64,000 nucleotides of DNA from JADLHS01 sp964553795. GTDB lineage: Bacteria; Verrucomicrobiota; Verrucomicrobiia; Limisphaerales; JADLHS01. This document shows, piece after piece, positions 1-10,400 of this stretch. Location: positions 1 to 64,000 of the forward strand of contig CAZKMR010000013.1 in assembly GCA_964553795.1 (NCBI GenBank), in the 5' to 3' direction. Below the pieces are notes generated by a model. That model made no database searches and was not told where the DNA came from. It was given only the letters and a program-made list of their open reading frames with translations. Positions within the stretch are counted from its first letter, which is position 1; the number at the start of each line of letters is the position of its first letter. The position numbers and the translations under genes are program-made.

Positions 1-124
1 ACCCGCTGGCATTGGGACGGAATTTTACGCGAATTTCGCGCGTGAGCTGTAATCGCCGCGGGCTGTTTTCTTAATTATCAGAAGAAGGCATCCGCCGCGC
101 ACCAATGCGCCGGAACAATTAACA

Positions 125-2451
125 ATGAAACCGAAAAATTTTATCCTCACTCTCATAGCGGCGTGGTTCAGCGTCAGTTCGATCCTGGCCGTGCCGTGGG
201 CATCGCGGCACGGCATGACTGCGGCGGAATACCAGACGGAGTTCAACAAGTGGACACAGTCGCCCTACAACTACCGGTTGCTCTCGGTGGACGGCTACGA
301 AAACGGCGGGCAGGCGCGCTACGCGGCGGTATGGGCGGAACAGGCCGGGCCGGATTGGGTTACTTACGCCGGGATGACGAAAGCGCAATATGACGCCACG
401 AACGCCATTCACGCTCCGCAGAATCTCCATCCGGTTTTTATCAGCATCTTCGGCGTCGGCAATCAGGCGTATTACAACGCGATCTGGGAATCGGCGCCGG
501 GTGCCGATGTGGTTTCCGAAGCCGGCCTTTCGTATGCCGACTATGTGGCAGTCAATGCGACGCGGATTTCGCAGGGCTACAAGCTGGTTCACCTCTGGAC
601 CGGCAACGCGGGCGGCACGGAGTTATTCGCTGCGATCTGGCGCAAAGGCGATCCCGCCAATTACGAGATCCGGCTTCGCCGCACCGCCGCCGAATATCAG
701 CAGGACTTCAATCAACTCGGGGCGCTGGGCCACCAACTCATCATGGTGAGTGCCGCCGTGGTCGCGGGCGAACCACTTTACACAGCGGTCTGGAAACAAC
801 CCGGTAATAGCAGCGCGCGCTACAGCTATCACGGTTTGACTGAGATGAATTACCAAGGCGAAAACTGGAACGCGTATTACCAGGGTTATCGACCGGTGTT
901 CGCAAGTGCGTTCAATCCCGCCGGAGGCGAACGCTTCAACGTCATCTTCCAACGCAACGGCGGAATGAACTCAACGCAGCTCGCGATGATCAACGACGCG
1001 ATTGGTGACTACATGGAGACCAATGATATTCCCGGATTGTCGCTGGCGATTTCGCGGAATGGCCAACTTGTTTACGCGAAAGGCTGGGGGCAGGCCGATC
1101 AAGCGGCGGATGAATGGGTGCATCCGCATCATCGGTTTCGCATTGCAAGCGTGTCCAAACCCATCACGGCTGCGGCCATCATGAAGTTGAGCGACCTCTG
1201 TGGCTTGAATCTCGACGCAACGGTTTTTGGGCCGGGCGCCCTGCTGGGGGAGACGTTCGGAACCCCACCCTACAGCAATCGCGAGCAGAACATCACCGTC
1301 CGGCAATTGCTGCAGCATACCACCGGCTGGACGAACGATGGCATCTGGCAGGTGAACTCGGATAATCCCAACGACGCGATTGACTGGCAGTTGGACAATG
1401 CCAATGGCGAACCGATGTTCGTTCCCGGAACGCAGTACGATTACATGAACATCGGTTACGCGGTGGCGGGGCGGGTGATTGAAAAGCGCAGTGGCCGGTC
1501 GTACGAAAAGTTTGTTCAGCAGGAACTCCTCGCGCCTTCGTGCGTGACCGAAATGGAAATTGGCGGGCGCACCCTGGCCGAACGCAAACCCAACGAGGTG
1601 GTTTATTATCAAAGCTACCAGGGGTCACCCTACAGTCTCAGCCCGGAACGCATGGATGCTCATGGCGGGTGGATTGCGAAACCAATTGATCTGTTGCTGT
1701 TGTTGCGGCGGATGGACGGCAACACCAACAACGCGGAGTTGCTGACCGCCGGCAGCCTCACAGAAATGCTGACCCCTTCGGGCGCCCCGGGCGGCGGCGG
1801 CAGTTATGGTCTCGGTCTCGGGATCGGCGGCGGTGGGTGGGGACACAACGGCGCGATGCCCGGAACGATTGCCGATCTGAGCTACCGCAACGACGGCTTC
1901 GCCTTCGCGGTGACGTGCAATATCCGACCGCAGGGCGATGAGTTTGTCGGCGTGCTCAAATCCATCATCATGGACCTAATTGACGATTTGAACGCCGCGA
2001 ATGCGTGGCCGAGCTATGATTTATTTCCCTGCGCCGTTCCGCCCGGGGATTCCCCGCAAACGATGGAAGTAACGCGCGACATCTATGTGGACTGGTCCTG
2101 CAACAGTCTGCTGCCGAACGGTCAGAAGAACTGCAATCTTTTGGGCGGACCGTTCAAAACCGTGAATCAAGGCGCCAACGAGATNNNNNNNNNNNNNNNN
2201 NNNNNNNNNNNNNNNNNNNNNNNNNNNNNNNNNNNNNNNNNNNNNNNNNNNNNNNNNNNNNNNNNNNNNNNNNNNNNNNNNNNNACTGCAATCTTTTGGG
2301 CGGACCGTTCAAAACCGTGAATCAAGGCGCCAACGAGATCTGCGCCGGCGATCGCTTGTTCATCCGGGCCGGGGTTTATGACGAAGCCGTCATCCTCAAT
2401 CGCTACACGACCGTCCGGTCTTATGACGGCGCGGCGACAATCGGGGACTGA
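125..2451 (+). CDS. Secreted serine hydrolase, beta-lactamase/class C fold, with N-terminal repeats (interrupted by assembly gap)
   Basis: The protein starts with a signal peptide (residues 1-22, ending LAVPWA). About five ~50-residue repeats of the type GMTxxEYQxxFN...YxAVW follow (about residues 28-285), resembling the repeats of polyglycine-hydrolase-like proteins. The catalytic domain comes next: S342-V-S-K345 (SxxK), Y440-M-N442 (YxN) and H574-N-G576 (HxG). These fit the serine beta-lactamase/DD-peptidase/esterase superfamily; the substrate cannot be deduced. A run of 100 N interrupts the gene at 2185-2284. Reading straight through the N run gives a false stop near 2320. Collapsing the exact 55-bp duplication around the gap keeps one frame to the TGA at 2449-2451, about 723 aa. 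The restored C-terminus (from about residue 652) matches the end of the M4 peptidase at 4551-6608. Confidence 0.85.
2185..2284. other. Assembly gap (100 N) flanked by an exact 55-bp duplication
   Basis: Exactly 100 N separate two identical 55-bp stretches, 2130-2184 and 2285-2339. A round 100-N spacer is a common scaffolding placeholder, and a 55-bp end overlap fits contigs ending at the same k-mer node. Merging the copies removes 155 bases and leaves an intact reading frame, so the gap probably represents no missing DNA. Confidence 0.9.
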
Positions 2452-2452
2452 G

Positions 2453-2547
2453 AACATCCAACCTCCAACGCTCAACATCGAACCTCCAACGGGCTTCGTT
2501 TGGCCCCGCCTTCGACGTTGGGCGTTCGATGTTGGACGTTGGATGTT
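2453..2547. repeat. Long imperfect inverted repeat (REP-like intergenic hairpin)
   Basis: The left arm (2453-2491) is built from AACATCCAACCTCC-like units. The right arm (2513-2547) is close to its reverse complement, and the loop is about 21 bases. It starts 2 bases after the hydrolase stop codon. The repeated ACATCCAAC-type wording suggests a dispersed palindromic element that may also act as a transcript end. No other copy was seen in this window. Confidence 0.7.
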
Positions 2548-2705
2548 TTCCTCTTTCCCCGCCCAAAAACTTTTTTCCGTGTCCCTGTAATAATCCGCCC
2601 CCGGTTTCTTAAATACAGGGTGAACGAATCACAGTCGCCCGCGGGTGTTGATTCAAAAGTGAACGAACGATGAAAAAGTTAACCAGTTACCAAAAAGCCA
2701 AAATT

Positions 2706-4514
2706 ATGAAACCGATCTCCCTCGCCCTCCTCCTCGCCAGTCTTGCGCTGGCCATTCCATCTCCGGCGCAAGTGCCGCAAACGCTCAGTTATCAAGGCCA
2801 TGTCGCTGTGGACGGCACCAATTTCACCGGGGCCGGTGCGTTCAAGTTTGCCTTGGTGGATGCCGCGGGCACAGCCACGTTCTGGAGCAATGACGGCACC
2901 AGCGCCGGAGGCAATGAACCGACGGCGGCCGCCAATGTGAATGTCAACCAGGGCTATTACTCCGTGCTGTTGGGCGACTCGGCTCTGGCCAACATGACGC
3001 CCATTCCGCATGCGGTTTTTGATAATGCAAACGTGCGGCTGCGGGTTTGGTTCGATGACGGTCAGAATGGGTTTCAACAACTCACGCCCGACCAGCCGAT
3101 CAGCGCCGTCGCTTATGCGATGATGACCGCCAATGTTCCCGACGGTTCCATCACGGCCCAGAAACTCGCCCCGGGCGCGATCGGTTCTTCGGAATTGGCG
3201 CCCAACTCGGTGAACTCAGGTCACATCATTGATGGTGAAGTGAAAACCGCCGATCTCGCCAACCTCGCCGTCACCACCGGCAAGCTGGCCAATAATTCGG
3301 TCACCTCCGACAAGCTGGCCAACTTCATTGATCTCGGCGACGCGGCGAACAGCGGTACCCTGGACATCTGGAATGGCTTCACCGGCGTGCGCTCGATTGA
3401 AATGGATGGCATTGGCTATCGCATCAGCACCTTCGGCAACGACAGTCTGGAACGAACCCGCCTGTGGGGGTGGAGTTACGGGGAACTTTGGTTGCGCGAT
3501 AATAAGGACAATACCCGCACCGTTTATCTGACCTCCGGCAACGACGATTCGCTGGCGCCACAACTTGACCTGCTCTCGTCCGAAGGCTTGGACGGCGCCA
3601 ATCTGGCCGCGACCCGAGAAGGCGGCGTCCTGACGCTTTACGGGGCGGGCGGACGCAGTGGCGATGCGGGCCCGGGCGCGGTGCTTTACGGCAACGAGGG
3701 CAGCGGCGTCGGTGCACTCAGTCTGCGCAATCAAGCCGGGAGTCCCCGCGCGCGGTTTTACGGTGGTCCGTCGGGCCGGATGTATCTCTACAACGATGCC
3801 GGCGCGGAACGGATGCGCTTGCTCGGTGGCCCCAGCACCGCGAGCCTTTCGATGTTCAACAACACCGGCGAGCAGAACATCGTCTTGTGGAGTTACGACA
3901 ACGAGGAAGGCGTCGTCAGCGTCCGGAACAAATTGGGCAACGAAACGGTGTATCTCTGGGGACGCAACAGTCAGGATTCCAACGGCGGTCAGATCGGCCT
4001 CAAGAATAGCGCCGGCGCCGAAACCATCCGGCTCAACGCGGATCACAACGGCGAAGGCCGCATTACCACGCAAGTATTGCAAATCACCGGCGGCTCGGAC
4101 CTCTCCGAACAATTCGATATCAACACCGCCGAGCACGCGCTCGAACCCGGCATGGTCGTGAGCATTGATCCGCAGAATCCCGGCGAACTCCGGTTAAGCA
4201 TGAACGCTTACGATGCGACCGTGGCGGGCGTCGTCAGCGGTGCGGGGGGAGTCAAACCCGGGATGCTGATGGGCCAAGTCGGTACTGCCGCAAATGGCAA
4301 ACATCCGGTCGCCCTCACGGGCCGCGTCTATTGCCAGGTGGATGCGAGCTATGGCGCGATTCGTCCCGGCGATTTGCTCACCACGTCCGATACGCCCGGT
4401 CACGGGATGAAAGTGAACCACCACGATCAGGCGCGGGGCGCCATCATCGGCAAAGCCATGACCACGCTCGAGTCCGGCAAAGGCCTGGTGCTCGTGCTCG
4501 TCAGTCTGCAATAA
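2706..4514 (+). CDS. Secreted tail-fibre-like protein with conserved N- and C-terminal domains
   Basis: The ATG at 2706 was chosen because it directly begins a signal peptide (MKPISLALLLASLALA...PAQ); an in-frame ATG at 2670 would add 12 residues. The mature N-terminus (LSYQGHVAVDGTNFTG...) is a domain I recognise from many verrucomicrobial exported proteins. Hydrophilic repeats of the DGSITAQKLAPGAIG / NNSVTSDKLAN kind follow, as in phage tail fibres and trimeric stalks. A long Gly/Asn-rich middle then carries recurring LWG/LYG turns. The C-terminus (SDLSEQFDI ... GRVYCQVDASYG ... TPGHGMK ... GLVLVLVSLQ) resembles the end domain of other fibre-like bacterial proteins. There is no enzymatic motif. 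A surface or extracellular structural role is inferred. 602 aa. Confidence 0.75.
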   Translation: MKPISLALLLASLALAIPSPAQVPQTLSYQGHVAVDGTNFTGAGAFKFALVDAAGTATFWSNDGTSAGGNEPTAAANVNVNQGYYSVLLGDSALANMTPIPHAVFDNANVRLRVWFDDGQNGFQQLTPDQPISAVAYAMMTANVPDGSITAQKLAPGAIGSSELAPNSVNSGHIIDGEVKTADLANLAVTTGKLANNSVTSDKLANFIDLGDAANSGTLDIWNGFTGVRSIEMDGIGYRISTFGNDSLERTRLWGWSYGELWLRDNKDNTRTVYLTSGNDDSLAPQLDLLSSEGLDGANLAATREGGVLTLYGAGGRSGDAGPGAVLYGNEGSGVGALSLRNQAGSPRARFYGGPSGRMYLYNDAGAERMRLLGGPSTASLSMFNNTGEQNIVLWSYDNEEGVVSVRNKLGNETVYLWGRNSQDSNGGQIGLKNSAGAETIRLNADHNGEGRITTQVLQITGGSDLSEQFDINTAEHALEPGMVVSIDPQNPGELRLSMNAYDATVAGVVSGAGGVKPGMLMGQVGTAANGKHPVALTGRVYCQVDASYGAIRPGDLLTTSDTPGHGMKVNHHDQARGAIIGKAMTTLESGKGLVLVLVSLQ

Positions 4515-4550
4515 CCGGCGGGCCATTCATTCAACAGCGAGGATCATTTC

Positions 4551-6608
4551 ATGAAACCTGCAATGAATTCACCCGTGTCTCCGGCGGCGTTGCGCCGCAC
4601 CGTGGGCGCGCGTCGGCCAAGCCAACTGGGAAAGACGCTCGAACAGATTGTCACCCTGACCTACCTCAGCAATCGCCTGCGGATTGACCTGCGGCCGATG
4701 TCGGGCGGCGGATTCGTTTCGGCACGTTCCGGCGTTACGCCCGGCGTCCGGCGCACCATCGCCGTAGTAATCACCGCGGGGTTGCTGAGTTTTAGCACCG
4801 GCGCAGCCTTGGCGCAGTTAAAGCAACCAGCCGCAGAAAATCTGAATCGGCTCGTCAACTCGATGCGCGCCTATGATGAACGCGGGGCAGCCACGGCTCC
4901 GCGGGCGGCCGAACCGATGCGGGTCAACTTCGACGCGGGCCAAAAACTGACGCACCTCGCGGCGGCTCCGGGCCATGCGTTTCCACCCGAACAGAAAGTG
5001 CCGGGGCAACCCGCCGCCACCGCGCGATTGTTCGCGCAGGCCCATCTCCCGTTGCTGGGATTATCCAGCGCGAAGGTGGATTTCCAGCCCGCGCTCGTTC
5101 GTCAGTCGGGGCAGCGGCATTATGTGCGCTTCCAGCAAACCTACGCCGGCGTGCCGGTCTTCGCCGGCCAGATGGCGGTTCAATTGAACCCGGCCTTGGA
5201 CGTGGAATTCCTGAGCGCTGATCTCGCGCTGGAAGTAAATGAACTCGACGCGCAACCGCAGTGGCCGACGCCGCAGATCTCCGCGCCGCAGGCCACGGCC
5301 GTTATCGCGCAGCAAACCGCGGCGGCCGCCCCGGGAGTTCCTTTCACCACCACCGATCCGGAATTGATGATCTTTGCGCCTTCCGTTTTCGATGAGACCG
5401 GTCCGGCGCAACTGGTCTGGGATCTCAAGCTATTCAGTGATCCCGAACCGGAATTGAACGCGCGTTTCCTGGTGGATGCGAAATCCGGCGCGGTGCTGCG
5501 TCGCTATGCCCTGACGCATTCGGCGTTGAACCGGCAGGTTCGCGATTCCAACAACACCACGAACTGGCCGGGCACGTTGGTGCGGGCCGAAGGCGACCCC
5601 GCCACCGGCATCGCGGACGTGGACAGCGCCTACCTGTTCCTCGGCCAGATTTATAATTTCTTCAATAACAACTTCGGCATGGATAGTTACGACAACAACG
5701 GAATCACGCTGAATGCGACCGTGCGTTATTGTCCGAATCCCGCCAGTTGTCCGTGGGGTAACGCGCAATGGACGGGAACCCGCATGCGCTTCGGCAATGG
5801 CTATGCCACCGACGATGTCACCGCCCACGAATACACTCACGCCATCACCGAGTTCAGTTCCGGTTTGATCTATGAGAACGCTTCGGGCGCCATTAACGAG
5901 TCGCTCTCAGACATCTTTGGCGAGTTCGTGGACCTCTCCAACGCCAACGGAAACGACAATGCGAACGTGCGGTGGCGCATGGGCGAGGATCTGCCCGGTG
6001 GATCCATTCGCGACATGAGCTTCCCGACCAACCGCAACGACCCGGATCGCCTGGGCAGTTCCTTCTACGTGCCGCCCGTGCCGGCGGGAACGGGAAATAA
6101 TGGCAACGATTTCGGTGGCGTTCACAGCAACAGCGGCGTGAACAACAAACTCGCTTACCTGCTGACCGACGGCGACACGTTCAATGGCCAAACCGTCAAC
6201 GGCATGGGCATCAATGCGGTCGCTGCCCTTTATTTTGAAGCGAACGTCAACCTGCTCACCGCCGGTGCCAACTGGACCGATCTGTATGAAGCGCTTCGCC
6301 AGGCGTCGGTCAACCTCAGTTGGAATGTGGACCAGCGGAACAATCTGTACCGCGCCTGTCGCGCGGTGGAAATCGCGGCGTCGGAAGATCTCTACGTGGA
6401 TTGGACCAGCAATTGTCTGATCAAGAATGGCCGCCAAACGTGCCTGTTTCTGATCGGCGGCCCCTATCAAACCGTGGCCCAGGGAAACAGCGGCGCGCAT
6501 CCCGGCGACCGATTGCACATTCGCGGCGGGTCGTACGATGAATCCGTCACGTTCCAAAAAATCATGACCGTGCGTTCCTATGACGGCACGGCGGTCATTG
6601 GCAATTAA
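4551..6608 (+). CDS. Secreted M4 (thermolysin-like) zinc metallopeptidase
   Basis: The zinc site is H426-E427-Y-T-H430 with third ligand E450 in GAINESLSD. H525 in GGVHSNSG fits the catalytic histidine of thermolysins. Residues ~125-250 look like the FTP/PepSY inhibitory propeptide of the family. From the first ATG there is an unusually long basic leader before the hydrophobic segment (about residues 64-85, ending ALAQ). The ATG at 4698 would give a conventional signal peptide and a 636-aa protein, so the start is uncertain. The last ~73 residues (from about 613) match the C-terminus of the serine hydrolase at 125-2451 and are not part of the M4 fold. The role is probably extracellular protein degradation or processing. 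Confidence 0.92.
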   Translation: MKPAMNSPVSPAALRRTVGARRPSQLGKTLEQIVTLTYLSNRLRIDLRPMSGGGFVSARSGVTPGVRRTIAVVITAGLLSFSTGAALAQLKQPAAENLNRLVNSMRAYDERGAATAPRAAEPMRVNFDAGQKLTHLAAAPGHAFPPEQKVPGQPAATARLFAQAHLPLLGLSSAKVDFQPALVRQSGQRHYVRFQQTYAGVPVFAGQMAVQLNPALDVEFLSADLALEVNELDAQPQWPTPQISAPQATAVIAQQTAAAAPGVPFTTTDPELMIFAPSVFDETGPAQLVWDLKLFSDPEPELNARFLVDAKSGAVLRRYALTHSALNRQVRDSNNTTNWPGTLVRAEGDPATGIADVDSAYLFLGQIYNFFNNNFGMDSYDNNGITLNATVRYCPNPASCPWGNAQWTGTRMRFGNGYATDDVTAHEYTHAITEFSSGLIYENASGAINESLSDIFGEFVDLSNANGNDNANVRWRMGEDLPGGSIRDMSFPTNRNDPDRLGSSFYVPPVPAGTGNNGNDFGGVHSNSGVNNKLAYLLTDGDTFNGQTVNGMGINAVAALYFEANVNLLTAGANWTDLYEALRQASVNLSWNVDQRNNLYRACRAVEIAASEDLYVDWTSNCLIKNGRQTCLFLIGGPYQTVAQGNSGAHPGDRLHIRGGSYDESVTFQKIMTVRSYDGTAVIGN

Positions 6609-6642
6609 CCACCTCACAAACACTTTTTCCCAACGAATAATT

Positions 6643-7041
6643 ATGAAAACCAAAATACTTGTTTCGCTGATACTGGCTTGGGCTGCCGTCGTGCCGGCCG
6701 CCACTTACACTTCGCAATGGTCCGGATTCAACTCCGGCCTCGCCCAGACGCAAGCCGGAGCGGTGACCCACGCGGGCGTGCTCGGAGGTTGGGCCGCACC
6801 GTTCCTGCCGGTCGCCACCCCGACGCCAGGTTTGCCAATCCTGACCATTGAATTGGTTGGGAACAGCGTCCGCGTTGCCTGGCCCACCACCGCCATTGGA
6901 TTTGAACTGGAAGAAAAACCCGGCTTGAACGGCGGCGCGTGGAGCACCATCGCCGGGCCTTACCAAACGGATGGAAGCGAGTACTTCATCCTCGCGCCGC
7001 TCGCTCCCGACAACCGCTTCTATCGGTTGCGACTTCCGTAA
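6643..7041 (+). CDS. Small secreted protein with Trp/FYR C-terminal domain
   Basis: Starting at 6643 gives a clean signal peptide (MKTKILVSLILAWAAVVPAA) and a 132-aa product; a longer in-frame start at 6580 would overlap the upstream peptidase. About 40 residues after the signal are low in recognisable features. The final ~70 residues (VRVAW ... GGAWSTIAG ... FYRLRLP) form the C-terminal domain that also closes the proteins at 7403-10828, 14018-20884, 30488-31432 and 39339-41261. Here that domain makes up most of the mature protein. No catalytic motif is visible. It lies 34 bases after the peptidase stop codon and could be co-transcribed with it. Confidence 0.7.
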   Translation: MKTKILVSLILAWAAVVPAATYTSQWSGFNSGLAQTQAGAVTHAGVLGGWAAPFLPVATPTPGLPILTIELVGNSVRVAWPTTAIGFELEEKPGLNGGAWSTIAGPYQTDGSEYFILAPLAPDNRFYRLRLP

Positions 7042-7402
7042 TGCGTCGCTCATTCTCAAGTCGCCATCCGGAGTATGGATCGCGGCCTCCGCGCGAGCGA
7101 TGGGAACGATCGAAGTTTGCAGTGCAAACGAACCGAGCGGTGGAGTTGAACGACTGCGTATGACCACAGGTACGAGATAATCCTTGGGCTATTGCAAAAT
7201 AATTTGCTAAACCCATCGAAATCTGTGGCTGGCGTCTTCCAGTCTGAGGCGACCGGGGACATTTACACCCGATAGGTATTTCGGTATGGTGGGCCATGCC
7301 CCGCTCGGTGCGCATTGAAGCTCCCGGCGCAGTTTCTCGATGCCGCAACAAGGGCGGTGGTGCTGGACGAAACCGCAGCATGATTAACTCGCGAAGCTTC
7401 TG
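7042..7402. other. 361-bp intergenic stretch without a convincing gene
   Basis: Short open frames on both strands have no recognisable start context, signal peptide or domain. The stretch 7060-7140 has the look of a decayed dispersed element, but no second copy in the window confirms this. No clear terminator or promoter was seen. Confidence 0.5.
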
Positions 7403-10400
7403 ATGAACACGTGGCGAGCAATCTATTGTGCAGGGGTAATCACTTGCCTCTGCGCAATGGGCGCTCGCGCGTCCGTGGTCATCAATGAGATTCTCTTCAA
7501 TCCGCCCGGTGCCGATTCACCGCACGAATACATCGAGTTGCGTGGCACGCCCAATCTCGTGCTTTCGTCCGGAACATACTTGGTTGCGGTGGAAGGCGAC
7601 GCCGGCGGAAATCCCGGCACGATTCAGAATACGTTTGATCTTTCCGGACGCGTGGTGGGCGGAAACGGCTTCCTGGTTTTATTGCAAAAGAGCAGCAGCT
7701 ACACCGTTCATTCCAATGCGACGGTGCTCCGGCACGCCGGCAATGGCCCCGGCTGGGGCAACGGGTCGAGCAGTTCCGTGGGACATCGCGGTGAGGCCGG
7801 GCAAACGGATATTGAGAATCCCTCGGTGACCTTCTTTCTCATTCAATCCGCGAGTCCCCCGGTCATTGGGGCGGATATTGATGCGAATAACAATGGCCTT
7901 CCCGATGGGACGACGTTTGCGAGTTGGACGGTGCTGGATTCAGTGGGGGTGCTCGACGCGGATGGCGCGGGCGATTTTGCGTACGGCACGATTAATTTTC
8001 GCCGCAATACCAGTCCCGGCAGCGGCGCGGGGGCTTTGGGAGTTATCGTGCCGATTGGCTTCTCTGCGGATTACGTGGGGCGAGCGGGTCACACCGTCGG
8101 CAGCGCTGCGGCGGCCTGGGTGGCCAGTAACAATTTAGGCGGCAGCGCGCCGGATTGGACGCTGGGCGCGACGACCAATACCGAGCCTCCGAGCTTTGGC
8201 GGCGCGGCCTTGAATCATCTGGGCGCTCCCAACTTCGGAGCGCCGCCGCTTCCGGGAGTGGTGCTCCAGCAAAGCGACGGCCACACCGTGGTTTCCGAAG
8301 CGGGATTGACCGATGCTTTTACGCTCGCCTTAAACACAGCACCCACGAGCGCCGTCACGATTCAAATTACCTGCGGACCGCAGCTTGAAGTAAGCACTAA
8401 CGGCGGCGCGAGTTTTGGACCGGTGGCCACGTGGACGTTCACCGACACCACGCCAAAGGCGGTGCTCGTTCGCGCCCTGGATGACAATATCGTGGACGTT
8501 TCCCCGCGCGTCCGGTTCATCACCAACGTCGTCAGCAGCACGGGCGATTCCGCGCAATATCCATTGACCACCCTCATTCCGTCCGTGCCCGCGACGATTG
8601 TGGATAATGACTCGGTATTGCTCACCGAGCTAAAGGTCAATCCGCCGGGAACGAACGACGCGCCGCATGAGTTCATCGAAATTTCCGGAACGCCGGGAGC
8701 GTTGCTCACCAATGTTTATCTGCTCGGTCTGGATGGAAACGTCAGCGGCAATCCCGGTCGCGTCAGCTACGCGCTCAATCTTTCCGGACGAACTTTGGGC
8801 GCGAGCGGATTGCTCGTCGTGGTGGCGACGAATCATCCCTACGCGATTCCGCCGGGGACGACCGTGCTCCACGATCCGCAGTTGAACGAACCGGACGGCG
8901 AGTTGGGGAATAACACGATGTCGTTTCTGCTCGTCACCAGTCCGGTCGCACTCGGCAAAGACCAGGACCTGGACGCAGGGAACAATGGAGTCCTCGAAGG
9001 ATTGAGCGCTCAGGCGACCATTCTGGACGCGGTCGGTTGGAGCGATGGCGATAGTGGCGATTTCGTTTATGGCGGTGTGGGATTGATTCAGGCGTTTGGC
9101 ACGCCGGACGCAGCGACGCGTTTTCCTGGCAACAACACGCCGAATTCGGCGGCCGCATGGTTCTGCGGCGATCTGGCGGGCGCGAGCGGTGATTCATTGA
9201 GTTACGATGGGCAACAGGTCAGCGCAAACTTTCCGCCCGACAGTTTGCTGACTCCCGGGCGATTGAACAACACGGCGCCACAATTCACCGGCGTCACACC
9301 GATCTCCGGAGTGATTGGCGATCCCACCAATCCGACGATTACGTTTTCGGTGAGCGATGCGGAAATGGTTGCCAGCGCGATCACGGTTACGGCTACCAGC
9401 AGTAATTCTGCCGTGGTGCCTGACGCGAACTTGAACATTACGGTCGGCGGCGGCGGAGTCCGCACGCTGGCGATCAATCCCGTGGGCGTTGGCTATTCGG
9501 CCATTACTTTGCACGCGAGTGATGGTTCGATGACAGGAAAAGTCACCGTGGCCTACGCGGCTTCCGCGATGGGACGTCCGGGCGGGGTGTGGCATCTCGG
9601 CGCGAGTGATGGTTCCACCGCGCTCGCGGTGGATGCCGATTTCATGTTGGTGGGCGACGACGAGAACCAACGCATTCGCTTGTATCGCCGCCTCGCATCC
9701 GGCTTGCCCGTGAGTGAGTTCAACATGACTCCGTTTCTGGAATTGCCCGATGTGGAGGCGGGGCAGGTGCGCGAGGTGGATATTGAGGCGACGACGCGCG
9801 TGGGTAATCGCCTGCTATGGATGGGGTCGCATTCGCACGCCAACATTGGGGAAACGCGCACGAACCGGACGCGCATCTGGGCGACTGATCTGTCGGGCAG
9901 CGGCGCTGCTAGCGCACTCACCTACGCGGGCCGCTATGATTATCTCAAGGTGGATTTGATTGCCTGGGACAAACACAACGCGCATGGCAAAGGCAGCAAC
10001 TACTTTGGTTTGGAAGCCAGCGATGCGGAAGGAGTGGAGCCCAAAGCGCCCGACGGCTCGGGTTTTTCCATCGAAGGTTTGGCCATGATGCCGGGCAATA
10101 CCAATGGCGCGTACGTGGCTTTTCGCGCGCCGATTGTCCCGGCCACGAATCGCAATTATGCGCTCATCGTGCCGGTGTTGAATTACGTCGCGGTTTCGAG
10201 CAGCGGCGGTCCGCCCGGCTCGGCCAGTTTAGGCGCGCCGATTGAAATGGATTTGTATGGGCGCGGCATTCGGAGTCTTGAAGGCAGCACCAACGGTTAT
10301 CTCATCGTGGCCGGTCCAGCCGCCGCGGCGCCGGGAGATTATCCGCAAGACTTCCGGCTCTACACCTGGACCGGCAATCCCGGTGACGCACCGCAGCAGC

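Noticed and set aside
125..2320. Reading the hydrolase gene through the N run to a stop at 2320
   Set aside because: The tail after the N run is out of frame; merging the duplicated 55 bases gives a frame that matches the M4 C-terminus.
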